From positions 1-18,013 of the forward strand of contig CALZJV010000251.1 in the NCBI GenBank assembly GCA_945787595.1: DNA of 18,013 nt, given 5' to 3'. Positions 1 through 7,745 of this stretch are shown here, piece by piece (the first letter of the stretch is position 1; each line of letters starts with the position of its first letter). The notes below the pieces were generated by a model. The model was not told where the DNA came from and did not search any database. It worked only from the letters and a program-made list of their open reading frames with translations. The translations under genes and the position numbers were made by a program. Source of the stretch: an uncultured Desulfobacterales bacterium (GTDB lineage: Bacteria > Desulfobacterota > Desulfobacteria > Desulfobacterales > JAFDCJ01).

Positions 1-805
1 GGCCATCGAGTTCCTGCTCGACAAGATGAAAGAAAACAAGACCAACGTCGAGTTCTTCGACCAGATGAAGCGCTGAGCCGGCATTGAAACGGAAGCAACC
101 CCGGACAGCGAGCAGCTTGCCAGAGGAATCACAGCATTTGAAAAGGACGACCTTTTCTTTAGCGGCCTGAAAAATGCTCTGTAATTCTGCAAAGGAAAAT
201 TGTTCTTTTAAGCCTTTGAAATCCTGCATGGATTCATAGAGTGCGTGCATCTGCTCTACATCCGGTTCTTTCCATTCAGTAATCAACAAATTGTTTTTGT
301 TGCCTCGATTAAGATTTTTTTTCCAACTTTTAGACAACCTCCCTCTGATCTGATCGAGATCATCGGCCAGCGGCAACCTCATGCTCAAGCCACTGCGGAG
401 TCGATGTCCGGGCCTGTTCCAGCCAGCTGCAACAAGTGCATTTACTTTATCTTCATTGCATTCCGTGCAATTAAAAACCCGCAGATAAAGAAGTTTGCAG
501 CCAGCATGTACCTTAATCGCCTCTGGTAGCCCTATCGACCAGTTTTCGACATAACCGACAGGACCGCCAGTAACCCAAGCCAAGAGAACGCCCAAAGGTT
601 TTTTCTTCAGAAAAACCTGGGCCATTGAGACAATTTTCCCCGTAGCGTCTTTTGCTATGAAGCGGCACACATCCCAATTGAAATTCTTTCTATGCTCACC
701 CCAGCCATGAAACTGTAAAAAATTATGTCCATCAAAATTCGACAACTCTGAATCCCAATCGGTCGAATCTTGACTGGCGTCAAACAATACCCAATTTAAT
801 GACAT
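1..805 (-). CDS. FemAB-like (GNAT-fold) acyltransferase, 3'-truncated and open at the window edge
   Basis: Starting at the ATG at 805 the minus strand stays open for 268 codons to the window edge. Residues 28-50 (FLQFHGWGEHRKNFNWDVCR onward), 75-84 (LAWVTGGPVG) and 153-168 (IRGRLSKSWKKNLNRG) have the pattern of the FemAB/Acetyltransf_6 family, which moves aminoacyl or acyl groups onto peptidoglycan precursors or sugars. Members are common in exopolysaccharide loci. Homology-like sequence ends near residue 243 (AVRGCFRFNAG), and the frame then passes straight into antisense rho. The C-terminal strands of the second GNAT domain, usually some 80-100 residues, are not recognisable. It lies 67 bp after the deacetylase on the same strand, with a weak AGGG upstream, so it is the last gene of the operon. 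It is probably a broken gene. A gene genuinely overlapping rho, or an assembly join, are alternatives. Confidence 0.65.
   Translation of the reverse strand, partial: MSLNWVLFDASQDSTDWDSELSNFDGHNFLQFHGWGEHRKNFNWDVCRFIAKDATGKIVSMAQVFLKKKPLGVLLAWVTGGPVGYVENWSIGLPEAIKVHAGCKLLYLRVFNCTECNEDKVNALVAAGWNRPGHRLRSGLSMRLPLADDLDQIRGRLSKSWKKNLNRGNKNNLLITEWKEPDVEQMHALYESMQDFKGLKEQFSFAELQSIFQAAKEKVVLFKCCDSSGKLLAVRGCFRFNAGSALHLVEELDVGLVFFHLVEQELDG
2..76 (+). CDS. rho: Transcription termination factor Rho, C-terminal end (partial)
   Basis: Only the last 24 codons and the TGA stop are in the window. They read AIEFLLDKMKENKTNVEFFD and then QMKR, which closely follows the conserved end of Rho (in E. coli AMEFLINK..TKTNDDFFEMMKR). 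Rho is the hexameric RNA-dependent ATPase that ends transcription at unstructured C-rich transcripts. The catalytic part lies outside the window. No hairpin followed by a T-run is visible just after the stop, so its own terminator is not evident. The gene is convergent with the polysaccharide operon, whose last reading frame continues antisense across this sequence. The assignment rests on a short but characteristic tail. Confidence 0.85.
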   Translation, partial: AIEFLLDKMKENKTNVEFFDQMKR

Positions 806-872
806 AGAATGAACCCTAGACTACTCTCTTTAGTCAATTATAGTTAGCTTATCAGGAAAGTCAGATAACACA

Positions 873-2039
873 TCAACCAGATTTTTTTCGAAAAAATTGC
901 ATCAACGTATTTCTTCCGGAGCCAGGAAGCCTTAACAAATATTCTTCCTGAACTCTGGGAACGAGCAGTGTATTGGACTTACTCATATCTGTACCGAGTT
1001 TATTTATCGATCCGATATGCGCAGTCCTGTAATGGCATTCTTCCAGCGCAGAAACACTTATTTCAGAATAGCTAAACCAGGGAAAACAGAAATGATAAAT
1101 TGTTTTTTTCAACTTATCTTCGATTATTTCTTTCGAAGTTTTCATTTCTAATACAATCTCTTTTTTGACATCGTCTTCAGTCTCGAATCGTCCGAGAGAG
1201 CAATCGTTCTTGGACTGGTCAACAATATTCAACAGTTCATCCCGCCAGTTGGATTTCTTGAAAAATTCTTCGCCGCCATTATCTTTCACAAAAGCTTCGC
1301 AACTTTGTCTGATTGGCAACGGGTCGAGATAACGCGGCAGCCCTAAGAGGCGTGGCCGACTCTTGTACACCGGATGACCGAGAACTTTCTTCCGCGTAAA
1401 TTCACCTCGCTCATCCTGATAGACTGGAAGGTGAATATTTCCGTAGTGGTAAACATCAAAATCCGGATGAATAAAATCCACAATTTCATTCGAGACACTG
1501 ATCAATGAGTGATACAGGCCGTGAGACTGGAAATCAACCAGTCCCGAAGCATGCATGGTTCTTACTTCCTGCCAGTTGCATAGTGGTTTGTCGCTGTAAT
1601 CGCGATCTGCAACTTCAGGCCTTTCCGGTTCACTGTCGTCAAAAATAGTTGGGCCAACTTCTGTCGATTCTTCAATGAGCCCTGGCAGTATGAAACTAAC
1701 GAGTTTAAACTCAAACTTTTCCAGTAGCGGGTAGGCTACGGACCAGACCGATGCCATCCCATCGTCAAACGTCAGAACGATCTCTTTCCCAGTATTGCGA
1801 TAGTTCTTGTCCGACAGGCGTGCATAGAGTTCATCGGCAGTGAGCGTCAGGTAGCCATTACGTTTCAGGAAAACGAGCTGCCGTTCGAAATCCGGGTATT
1901 TTGCAGAATGGAAGCAAAAGACCGGGATGTCCTTGAACGATTTAACTCCATAGACAAACGACGGCATACGTCCCGTGACCAGTGCCCTGATCTCGGACTT
2001 GTTTTTCCGCACTGAAGATTTAATTCTCTCAAGCACCAC
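873..2039 (-). CDS. Polysaccharide deacetylase family protein (NodB-like)
   Basis: This 388-residue protein carries the carbohydrate esterase 4 signature. VLTFDDG at residues 88-94 is motif 1 and holds the metal-binding aspartate. SHGLYHS at 172-178 is the HxxxH-type metal motif 2. A late segment, TIYHFCFPWFSY, resembles the conserved F-P strand of the family. About 140 residues separate motif 2 from that strand, more than in minimal NodB domains, and include a region rich in charged residues. Family members remove N-acetyl groups (occasionally O-acetyl) from polysaccharides. No signal peptide is evident, so the protein may act in the cytoplasm on lipid-linked precursors. Two GTG codons are adjacent at 2039 and 2036. 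The GAGG box fits the second one better. It follows the epimerase by 48 bp and precedes the FemAB-like frame. The exact substrate is unknown. Confidence 0.85.
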   Translation of the reverse strand: MVLERIKSSVRKNKSEIRALVTGRMPSFVYGVKSFKDIPVFCFHSAKYPDFERQLVFLKRNGYLTLTADELYARLSDKNYRNTGKEIVLTFDDGMASVWSVAYPLLEKFEFKLVSFILPGLIEESTEVGPTIFDDSEPERPEVADRDYSDKPLCNWQEVRTMHASGLVDFQSHGLYHSLISVSNEIVDFIHPDFDVYHYGNIHLPVYQDERGEFTRKKVLGHPVYKSRPRLLGLPRYLDPLPIRQSCEAFVKDNGGEEFFKKSNWRDELLNIVDQSKNDCSLGRFETEDDVKKEIVLEMKTSKEIIEDKLKKTIYHFCFPWFSYSEISVSALEECHYRTAHIGSINKLGTDMSKSNTLLVPRVQEEYLLRLPGSGRNTLMQFFRKKSG

Positions 2040-2087
2040 AGCCTCGAATGGATCTACACAAATGAAATGCTCACTCAGTGCCTGTAA

Positions 2088-3068
2088 CTATAAATAGCCG
2101 TTCTCTTCATACCAGCGGATCGTTCTTTGCACCCCGTCACGCAGCGTCACCTCAGACTTGAAGCCGAGCAGCTCCTTCGCCTTCGCCACCGAAAATGCCC
2201 GATTGTTCTGGAAAAAACTGACCCGGCGCCTGTGCAGCGGCGGCTCGATGCCAAAGGGCGCGCAGATCTTTTCGCAGAGGGTCGCGGCCAGCAGCAATGG
2301 TTTCAGGGGCATTTTTTTGGTCGGGTAAGGCACCTTCAATTCCTCGGCGATCAACTTAACCAGGTCCCGCAGATGCAGGTATTCCTCATTGCCGATAATG
2401 AAAGCTTCGCCGATCGCCTTCGGGTTGTCGAGGCAAAGCATGAAACCGTTGACGACATCATCGATGTAGGCGGGCTGAAAATAGGGGCTGCCGTCGCCAA
2501 CCATGAAAAACTTTCCGGTCTTGATCATCTTGAAGAGCTTCAGCATCCTCAGGTCGCCCGGCCCGTAAAGGGAGATAGGGCGCACGACTGTCACCGGCAA
2601 GCCGGTTTGCTGATGAAATTCCCAGACCTTTTTTTCCGCGATCAGCTTGGTCTCCTGGTACAGGTCCATGGGATTAAAAGCGGTGTTCTCGGTGGCTGGC
2701 ACCTCCAATACGCTGCCGTGCACGCCGATGGTGCTGCAGTGGACCAGCTGCTTCACGCCGGCCTCCTGGCAGGCATTGAGAACATTGGCCGTGCCATCGA
2801 CATTGATCGCATGGGCCTCGTTCTTGTCCGAGCCGCCCTTGCGGAAATTGGAGACCAGGTGAAACACAAAATCGAGGCCGCTCACGGCAGTCTTGACCGC
2901 ATCCGGGTCTCTGATGTCGCCCCAGACAATCTCTGCGTTACCGGCATTTGCCCCATTGTTCTTTCCCGGGCGCGCAAAAATTCTGACATCATGGCCATCA
3001 CGCGTCAGCCTGTCGATCAGGTGTTGCCCGAGAAATCCCAACCCTCCAGTGACCAGTACTTTCGCCAT
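2088..3068 (-). CDS. NAD(P)-dependent epimerase/dehydratase/reductase (extended SDR)
   Basis: A 326-residue extended short-chain dehydrogenase. The N-terminus MAKVLVTGGLGFLG contains the GxxGxxG dinucleotide motif (G8, G11, G14). A conserved serine lies in CSTIGVHG (S112), and the catalytic pair is YQETK (Y137, K141). VVRPISLYGPGD follows in the usual place. The family includes sugar-nucleotide epimerases, dehydratases and 3-beta-HSD-like reductases. The absence of clear GalE- or RfbB-specific features leaves the substrate open, but the setting suggests a nucleotide sugar or lipid-linked sugar. An open frame runs upstream to 3305, but that part overlaps the methyltransferase and is not protein-like. 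The ATG at 3068 has an AGGAAG box about six bases upstream and overlaps the methyltransferase stop as TGATG, indicating translational coupling. Confidence 0.88.
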   Translation of the reverse strand: MAKVLVTGGLGFLGQHLIDRLTRDGHDVRIFARPGKNNGANAGNAEIVWGDIRDPDAVKTAVSGLDFVFHLVSNFRKGGSDKNEAHAINVDGTANVLNACQEAGVKQLVHCSTIGVHGSVLEVPATENTAFNPMDLYQETKLIAEKKVWEFHQQTGLPVTVVRPISLYGPGDLRMLKLFKMIKTGKFFMVGDGSPYFQPAYIDDVVNGFMLCLDNPKAIGEAFIIGNEEYLHLRDLVKLIAEELKVPYPTKKMPLKPLLLAATLCEKICAPFGIEPPLHRRRVSFFQNNRAFSVAKAKELLGFKSEVTLRDGVQRTIRWYEENGYL

Positions 3069-3856
3069 CAATCGCTTCCTTTTTTCGTCGTCTCGGCCTG
3101 CGCGATCAGCATATAGCCGCTGGTAAAGAAGAGCAGCGTATCCAACCGCGAAACACACCAGACAACGGGATAGATTAGAGAATAGAGGAGAAAACTCTTC
3201 TGATGCTTGCCCATGTCTTCCCCGGTGACCAATACCCCCTTCGACGATTCGTGCCCCTTGCCTTTTAACAGACCGAAGCCGAAGGTGATCAGGGTATCGA
3301 TACATTCCGAAAAGAACTTCGAATAGGTATGGGAATCAACCAGCCTGAATTCGTCACCGAGCAATCGCTGGAGATCTTCGCGCCGATATCCCGGCCGCAG
3401 ATGACCATGTTTCTCGTCGGTCTGGCCGATGGCCAGGCGCAATTTGCGCAGCGGGCTGTTCTTGATGTGTGGCACATTGATGATCAATTGCCCGCCCGGC
3501 TTGATGACCCGGTGCAGCTCGACGATGAACTCGCGGTCGGTCTCGATATGTTCCAGAAAGTCGACGATCACCACCTGGTCGAACTCGTTGTCCTTAAAAG
3601 GGGTGCGTCCACCGTCAAGCTGCAGCACATTCTCCTTGACCAGCTCCCTGATGGAACGGACAGCCGTCTCGTCGAGATCGGCACTTTTCCACTGACCGCC
3701 CCGCGCGCGCAGGAAATAGCTGATGACCCCGTTATCCGAACCGATATCGAGGCAGGAAAGTCCGGTGGTGTCTGGCAGGTAGCCGCTGATTTCTTTAAGC
3801 TTTCTTTGCTTCAAGACAGATTTTCGAAACAGCCGAACCGGCCAGGGTTGAGACAT
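3068..3856 (-). CDS. Class I SAM-dependent methyltransferase (Methyltransf_11 type) with hydrophobic C-terminus
   Basis: About 262 residues. Motif I is CLDIGSDNGVIS (residues 35-46), the acidic ribose-binding position is in SADLDE (59-63), and the post-motif pattern PFKDNEFDQVVIVDFLEHI (86-104) with HRVIKPGGQLIINVPH (115-130) is typical of methyltransferase type 11. After residue 205 a hydrophobic stretch (SFLLYSLIYPVVWCVSRLD and LLFFTSGYMLIAQA) suggests one or two membrane-associated helices, which fits an enzyme modifying a lipid-linked sugar. A GTG at 3865 is also possible, but the ATG at 3856 has AAAGGG eight bases upstream and sits just after the dehydrogenase stop (TAG at 3861-3859). 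The 3' end overlaps the epimerase start. The acceptor cannot be read from the sequence. Confidence 0.85.
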   Translation of the reverse strand: MSQPWPVRLFRKSVLKQRKLKEISGYLPDTTGLSCLDIGSDNGVISYFLRARGGQWKSADLDETAVRSIRELVKENVLQLDGGRTPFKDNEFDQVVIVDFLEHIETDREFIVELHRVIKPGGQLIINVPHIKNSPLRKLRLAIGQTDEKHGHLRPGYRREDLQRLLGDEFRLVDSHTYSKFFSECIDTLITFGFGLLKGKGHESSKGVLVTGEDMGKHQKSFLLYSLIYPVVWCVSRLDTLLFFTSGYMLIAQAETTKKGSD

Positions 3857-3858
3857 GA

Positions 3859-5541
3859 CTAGCACCCTTTAGTAAATACGTATGAATTTTTGACCGCGCT
3901 GATTTCCTGCTCAACGCGTTGCTGCGACCAAGTGAAATGCGCGCCCATGACAGCGGCACAATCTCGCAACAGCTCCTCGTCCGGCGCCCCGGCAGATCCG
4001 ATTTCGGTCCGGCGAAAGAGCACATCACCCAAAGACTGAGCCATTTCCTGCTGGATGGCATGCAGAACTTCCGCACGAATAACCGGATCGAGATCTGCCG
4101 CCACCGGGTATTCCGCCCCCTCTTCTTCCAGGCAGCTCAGAACATCCGGGTAAGCCGAACCGTAGTTGTTGACCAGCCGGCGAACGGTTTCCACTCCATA
4201 GCGTGCGCCGTTTTCTGTCAGCGCCTGCCGCAGGTAGTCATCGTAGCGACCGATTTCCCCGCCGTGCACCGGCATAATGGTGGAAAGCGATGCCGGTGAT
4301 CGTTGCTGGCGAAAATCGAACACCCGATCAAGTACCCTTTCAGCTTCCTGTCGCGCGGTGGTGTATTTAACGCTGAAGAGGGAAAACAACCCCTTCAGAC
4401 CAGCCGATTCATGGTCAAGAACCTTTGAATGTTTGACCAGCTGGACATCCGCCCCAGGACGGTCTTTTGCAACGCTGGGAACCAGCCCCACATGCACAAA
4501 ATCGACATCTTCCAATGTGAGATCTGCGGGGGGATACGAGCTGTTCACATCATCCAGGAAATTCTGCAGCTCCACTGCATCGACCGTCAATTGGTCAGGG
4601 TTGTCAGAAAAATGATGGTACTCGGTACCGATCAAAGCCCGGTTGCGCCAGGGCGCGATGAACAGGTAGCGCGCACCTTTGTTGATAACGGCATCAGCAT
4701 CATGATAGGTCTTCGTGCCCCGCAGGCCCACGGCAAACCGCTCGAAGAGCGGGCGGGTGACGACGTTTATCGCTTTCGCGTAGCAAAAATTCTGACTGCC
4801 ATGAGCATCACCCTGCGCAGGCTGGAGGAGATCGTTCAACCAGGCGCCTGCAGCGTTGACGACGGCCTTGGCGCGAATCGTAAACTGGTCACCCGTCAAC
4901 CTGTCGCTAACAGTGGCCCCGGTGACCTGCCCCGCCTTCTGCAGCAGGCCAGTGACTTCCAGGTAGTTAGCGAGCTGGGCCCCCTTATCCGCAGCCGACC
5001 GGAGAAAAGCCAACACCAGCCGCTCCGAATTGTACACCTGCGCGTCGCTGAACTGCATCCCTCCAGTGACCCCATCCGCGACCAGCCCGGGTATGTTCTG
5101 CATCAGCTGTTGCTTGCTGAGAAGCTTGCCGCGCGGGATATGCTTTTCCGGATCATCGATACGGTTGCGGTCGAAACCGATCAGGTCATTGATCGCCAGA
5201 GCGGCGGTCAGTGCCAGCCTGTTTTGTGTCAGGCCGCCATAGGTCGGCATCACCACCTGCAGTGGATGCACCAGATGGGGAGCTATCCGCATCAAGGCGG
5301 TGCGCTCGCAGATCGACTCACGCATCCGCTTGAAATCACCATGCTGGATATAGCGCAGCCCGCCGTGGATAATCTTCAGACTGTTCGCGGAAGCTCCAGA
5401 GCTAAAATCGTTTTTTTCAACGAGAGCGACCGACAAGCCCCGCAGCACACCTTCCCAGGCGGTGCAGGCACCGTGGATTCCGCCGCCAATAACCAGCAGG
5501 TCGAATTCCTGGTCGGCCAGAGATTTAAGCTCCCTTTGCAT
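3859..5541 (-). CDS. Glycerol-3-phosphate dehydrogenase-like FAD-dependent oxidoreductase (GlpD family)
   Basis: This 560-residue protein has the full GlpD architecture. An N-terminal FAD Rossmann motif VIGGGIHGACTA (17-28) is followed by the acidic residue in ALVEKNDF (39-46) and the GlpD signature SLKIIHGGLRYIQHGD (54-69). A DAO domain runs to about residue 380, and a C-terminal helical domain ends in FRRTEIGSAG...MGAHFTWSQQRVEQEI. GlpD oxidises sn-glycerol 3-phosphate to dihydroxyacetone phosphate at the inner membrane and passes electrons to quinone. Here no glpF, glpK or glpR is nearby. The gene lies inside a polysaccharide operon, 49 bp after a GT4 gene and joined almost end to start with the methyltransferase. 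That suggests a dedicated role, for example on a glycerol-phosphate or related polyol precursor, but this is inference. The ATG at 5541 has AGGGTG seven bases upstream. Confidence 0.85.
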   Translation of the reverse strand: MQRELKSLADQEFDLLVIGGGIHGACTAWEGVLRGLSVALVEKNDFSSGASANSLKIIHGGLRYIQHGDFKRMRESICERTALMRIAPHLVHPLQVVMPTYGGLTQNRLALTAALAINDLIGFDRNRIDDPEKHIPRGKLLSKQQLMQNIPGLVADGVTGGMQFSDAQVYNSERLVLAFLRSAADKGAQLANYLEVTGLLQKAGQVTGATVSDRLTGDQFTIRAKAVVNAAGAWLNDLLQPAQGDAHGSQNFCYAKAINVVTRPLFERFAVGLRGTKTYHDADAVINKGARYLFIAPWRNRALIGTEYHHFSDNPDQLTVDAVELQNFLDDVNSSYPPADLTLEDVDFVHVGLVPSVAKDRPGADVQLVKHSKVLDHESAGLKGLFSLFSVKYTTARQEAERVLDRVFDFRQQRSPASLSTIMPVHGGEIGRYDDYLRQALTENGARYGVETVRRLVNNYGSAYPDVLSCLEEEGAEYPVAADLDPVIRAEVLHAIQQEMAQSLGDVLFRRTEIGSAGAPDEELLRDCAAVMGAHFTWSQQRVEQEISAVKNSYVFTKGC

Positions 5542-5590
5542 TCCACTTCACCCTGGATGGTTTTCCGCAATGAGAATTCTGCGGTGATTT

Positions 5591-6757
5591 TCAGGCAGGT
5601 CCGTATTCACGGCTCAGCACATCGTACAGTCCGTTCAGCCTGGAGGCGAAACTCTGGTAACTGTAACGCTCTTCGGCAAGCTGCCGACCTGCAGTGCCAA
5701 TTTCCCCCCTCAAGGTCTCATCCTCGATCAGTCGAAGCAGCTCGCGGGAAAAGTCTTCCGGGTCCGGAGCGGCCAGCATCGCAACCTGACGCGTCAAGAC
5801 TTGTGTGTGAGTCGCCAGGTCGGTCGCGACAATCGGTTTTCCGCTGTGCAAATAGGAATAGATCTTCATCGGCGTGTTGTTGCCTTTGGTGCGCGGAGAG
5901 ACCAGAATATCCGCACCGGCCAGATAATCACCGAGCTTATCGAGCGGCTTGGGACCAAGAAACGAGACCTGCTTCTCGATCCCTAAACGACCCGCCATTG
6001 ATTCGTAATGCTTGATATCAGCATCGATCCCGCCAACAATGAACAAGTGCGCCCTGTCGGTTTGAGACGCGACCCTGGCAAAGCTCTCCAGCAGAAGATC
6101 GATTCCCTGATAGGTTTCCAGGTTTCCGACGTAAAGAACCGCGGCCCCCTCAAACCCCAGGCTGGTCTTGAAGTCATGGCGGTTTTCAGGCTGCGTTTCC
6201 GCCAATAAAGAGACATCCTCCAGCACCACGACCTGCTCAGCGCCGTGACCGGTGGCTACCTGAGCCAGTGCATCACAGACAGGGATAACCGCCTGGGCGT
6301 TCTTCACCGCAATTTTTTCGCAATAGTTCAGAGGGAATGAGACATATCGCAGCAAGGGATACTTCTCGGTCAACTGCTGAGCGAGAGAGGAATCCATATC
6401 GTAAACATAAGGGATCCGAAAGAGAAGCTTGATAACCAGCGCGATATATACCGATTCCTCAACAGCATGGATAACCTGGTAGTTATTCTTTCCAACCAAA
6501 CGCAGCGCGGAGAAAAAGAGGAAGAAATCGCAGACAAGTTTTTTCCATGAAAATCCCGGCCTGACATTCTTGATGAATGCCGGGATGGGAGCACGGAAGA
6601 TCCTTGAGTTTCTGTGATCGACATCGTTCCCTTCATGGTAGGTCAGGAGGTCAACATAATCACCGCGTGCGACCAGGGTTTTCAGCAACAGGTTTACCGC
6701 GATTGGCGTTCCCCTCTCCTGGTAAAAGGGTTGAGGAGCGAGAAGCAAAATGTTCAT
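5591..6757 (-). CDS. Glycosyltransferase family 4 protein
   Basis: A 388-residue GT-B glycosyltransferase. The N-terminal half begins MNILLLAPQPFYQERGTPI, the GT4 glycine-rich start, followed by an acceptor domain with a hydrophobic segment near residues 95-115. The C-terminal half holds VLYVGNLETYQGIDLLLES (the K/Y-G-x-D helix), GADILVSPRTKGNNTPMKIY, and YLHSGKPIVATD, which together form the nucleotide-sugar donor site. The position commonly filled by the second glutamate of the EX7E motif is a serine (KIYSYL), which I recall from a subgroup of EPS-associated GT4 enzymes. It would transfer a sugar from a nucleotide donor to a lipid-linked acceptor at the cytoplasmic face. It starts 49 bp after the degenerate GT2 gene. 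Only a weak GAG-type ribosome site precedes the ATG at 6757. Confidence 0.88.
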   Translation of the reverse strand: MNILLLAPQPFYQERGTPIAVNLLLKTLVARGDYVDLLTYHEGNDVDHRNSRIFRAPIPAFIKNVRPGFSWKKLVCDFFLFFSALRLVGKNNYQVIHAVEESVYIALVIKLLFRIPYVYDMDSSLAQQLTEKYPLLRYVSFPLNYCEKIAVKNAQAVIPVCDALAQVATGHGAEQVVVLEDVSLLAETQPENRHDFKTSLGFEGAAVLYVGNLETYQGIDLLLESFARVASQTDRAHLFIVGGIDADIKHYESMAGRLGIEKQVSFLGPKPLDKLGDYLAGADILVSPRTKGNNTPMKIYSYLHSGKPIVATDLATHTQVLTRQVAMLAAPDPEDFSRELLRLIEDETLRGEIGTAGRQLAEERYSYQSFASRLNGLYDVLSREYGPA

Positions 6758-6806
6758 TTTAGATACTCACGAAGGCACAAGAAAAAATACGGGTCAGATC
6801 GGCGAA

Positions 6807-7745
6807 TCAGATGATTTTCTCAACTACATACTCTTTCTTCTTCCTGCCATAGGTAAATGCAAGAATCTCCCCGAGGAGCCCGACTCCCCAGAGCCCGCTG
6901 CCAGTTAGGATCAGCGCTAATCCCACCATCAGCAGCGGAGAATTGCCAAGAGCATCGACGCCGGCCAGCTTGAAAAGAAGTGCACCCATAACACTCAACA
7001 AGCCGGCAAAAGCGATGATCACGCCACGAAAGCCAAAATATCTGAGTGGCTTACGCGCAAAATTTAAGTTGAAATGAATGGTCAGCAAGTCGATCAGGCG
7101 GTTAATGTAAACCTGCAGCCCAAAGTACCCGACCTTCCCCATTTCCTGGACATGCACAGCAGGGACTTCGCTGACCCGGAACCCTCTTTTTTGCGCCAAT
7201 AATGGGAGGAAACGATAAAGATCCCCATGGAAAGACGTTTCTTCGAGCAGTGAACGACGTACAATGCGCAGCGAACTGTTGAGATCCTGAATTCGAACAC
7301 CTGTCATCCGGTGTACGAACCAATTGAACAGGCGTGACTGGAATTGGTTTATCGCCGGATCGACTCGATTCTGACGCCATGGCAGAACCAGATCTGCCTT
7401 GCCCGACTCAATTTCAATCAGCAAGTCCTCAAGCCCCTCAATCGCAAACTGCTGATAAGGGCCGCAAATGATGAAGATCTTGCCGTGGCACTTATCCATA
7501 ACCGCATGCAGGCAGGTCCCAGAATAAACCCGGCGATTCGTCTCTATCACCGAAACTTCGGGGCCGTCATCCGGCCAGTCATCCAAACAGCGCCGGGCGT
7601 AATCATTTGAACCATTTATCGCCAGAACAAGCTCGTGAGAACGTCCGAGGAGATTCAGCTGCGAATGGAGACCTTGTAGATACCCGGTAAAATCGACATT
7701 ATCTTCCACCAGCATCACGACCGAATAATCGAGCATATCTTTCAT
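6807..7745 (-). CDS. GT2-fold membrane protein, degenerate polyprenyl-phosphate glycosyltransferase paralogue
   Basis: About 312 residues, collinear with its upstream neighbour. It has a GT2-like domain (1-230) and two C-terminal membrane segments (VIIAFAGLLSVMGALLF and LLMVGLALILTGSGLWGVGL), then EILAFTYGRKKKEYVVEKII, as in ArnC/DPM1-like enzymes. The family's catalytic residues are missing. AINGSND (42-48) stands where V-D-D-G-S-T-D is expected, and IICGPYQQ (92-99) replaces the L-D-G-D-L-Q-N-D metal-binding motif. Later parts, such as NRLIDLLTIHF and DLNSSLRIVRRS, still match. It is intact and under normal-looking coding constraint, so it is probably a non-catalytic partner or an enzyme with altered chemistry rather than a pseudogene. 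The ATG at 7745 overlaps the upstream stop as ATGA and follows an AGGGGG box. The longer frame to 7805 is judged spurious. Confidence 0.8.
   Translation of the reverse strand: MKDMLDYSVVMLVEDNVDFTGYLQGLHSQLNLLGRSHELVLAINGSNDYARRCLDDWPDDGPEVSVIETNRRVYSGTCLHAVMDKCHGKIFIICGPYQQFAIEGLEDLLIEIESGKADLVLPWRQNRVDPAINQFQSRLFNWFVHRMTGVRIQDLNSSLRIVRRSLLEETSFHGDLYRFLPLLAQKRGFRVSEVPAVHVQEMGKVGYFGLQVYINRLIDLLTIHFNLNFARKPLRYFGFRGVIIAFAGLLSVMGALLFKLAGVDALGNSPLLMVGLALILTGSGLWGVGLLGEILAFTYGRKKKEYVVEKII

Noticed and set aside
245..529. Plus-strand open frame of 94 codons
   Set aside because: It is antisense to the FemAB-like gene, which has clear family features. The plus-strand protein has none.
2127..3116. 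Plus-strand open frame of 329 codons
   Set aside because: It lies opposite the epimerase and is rich in Q, H, R and L, as expected for the complement of a real gene. No motif is visible.
3069..3305. N-terminal extension of the epimerase
   Set aside because: It overlaps the methyltransferase in another frame and is not protein-like. The internal ATG has a good ribosome site and begins exactly at the Rossmann fold.
4429..6015. Plus-strand open frame of 528 codons
   Set aside because: It spans two well-supported minus-strand genes, GlpD-like and GT4, and has shadow-like composition.
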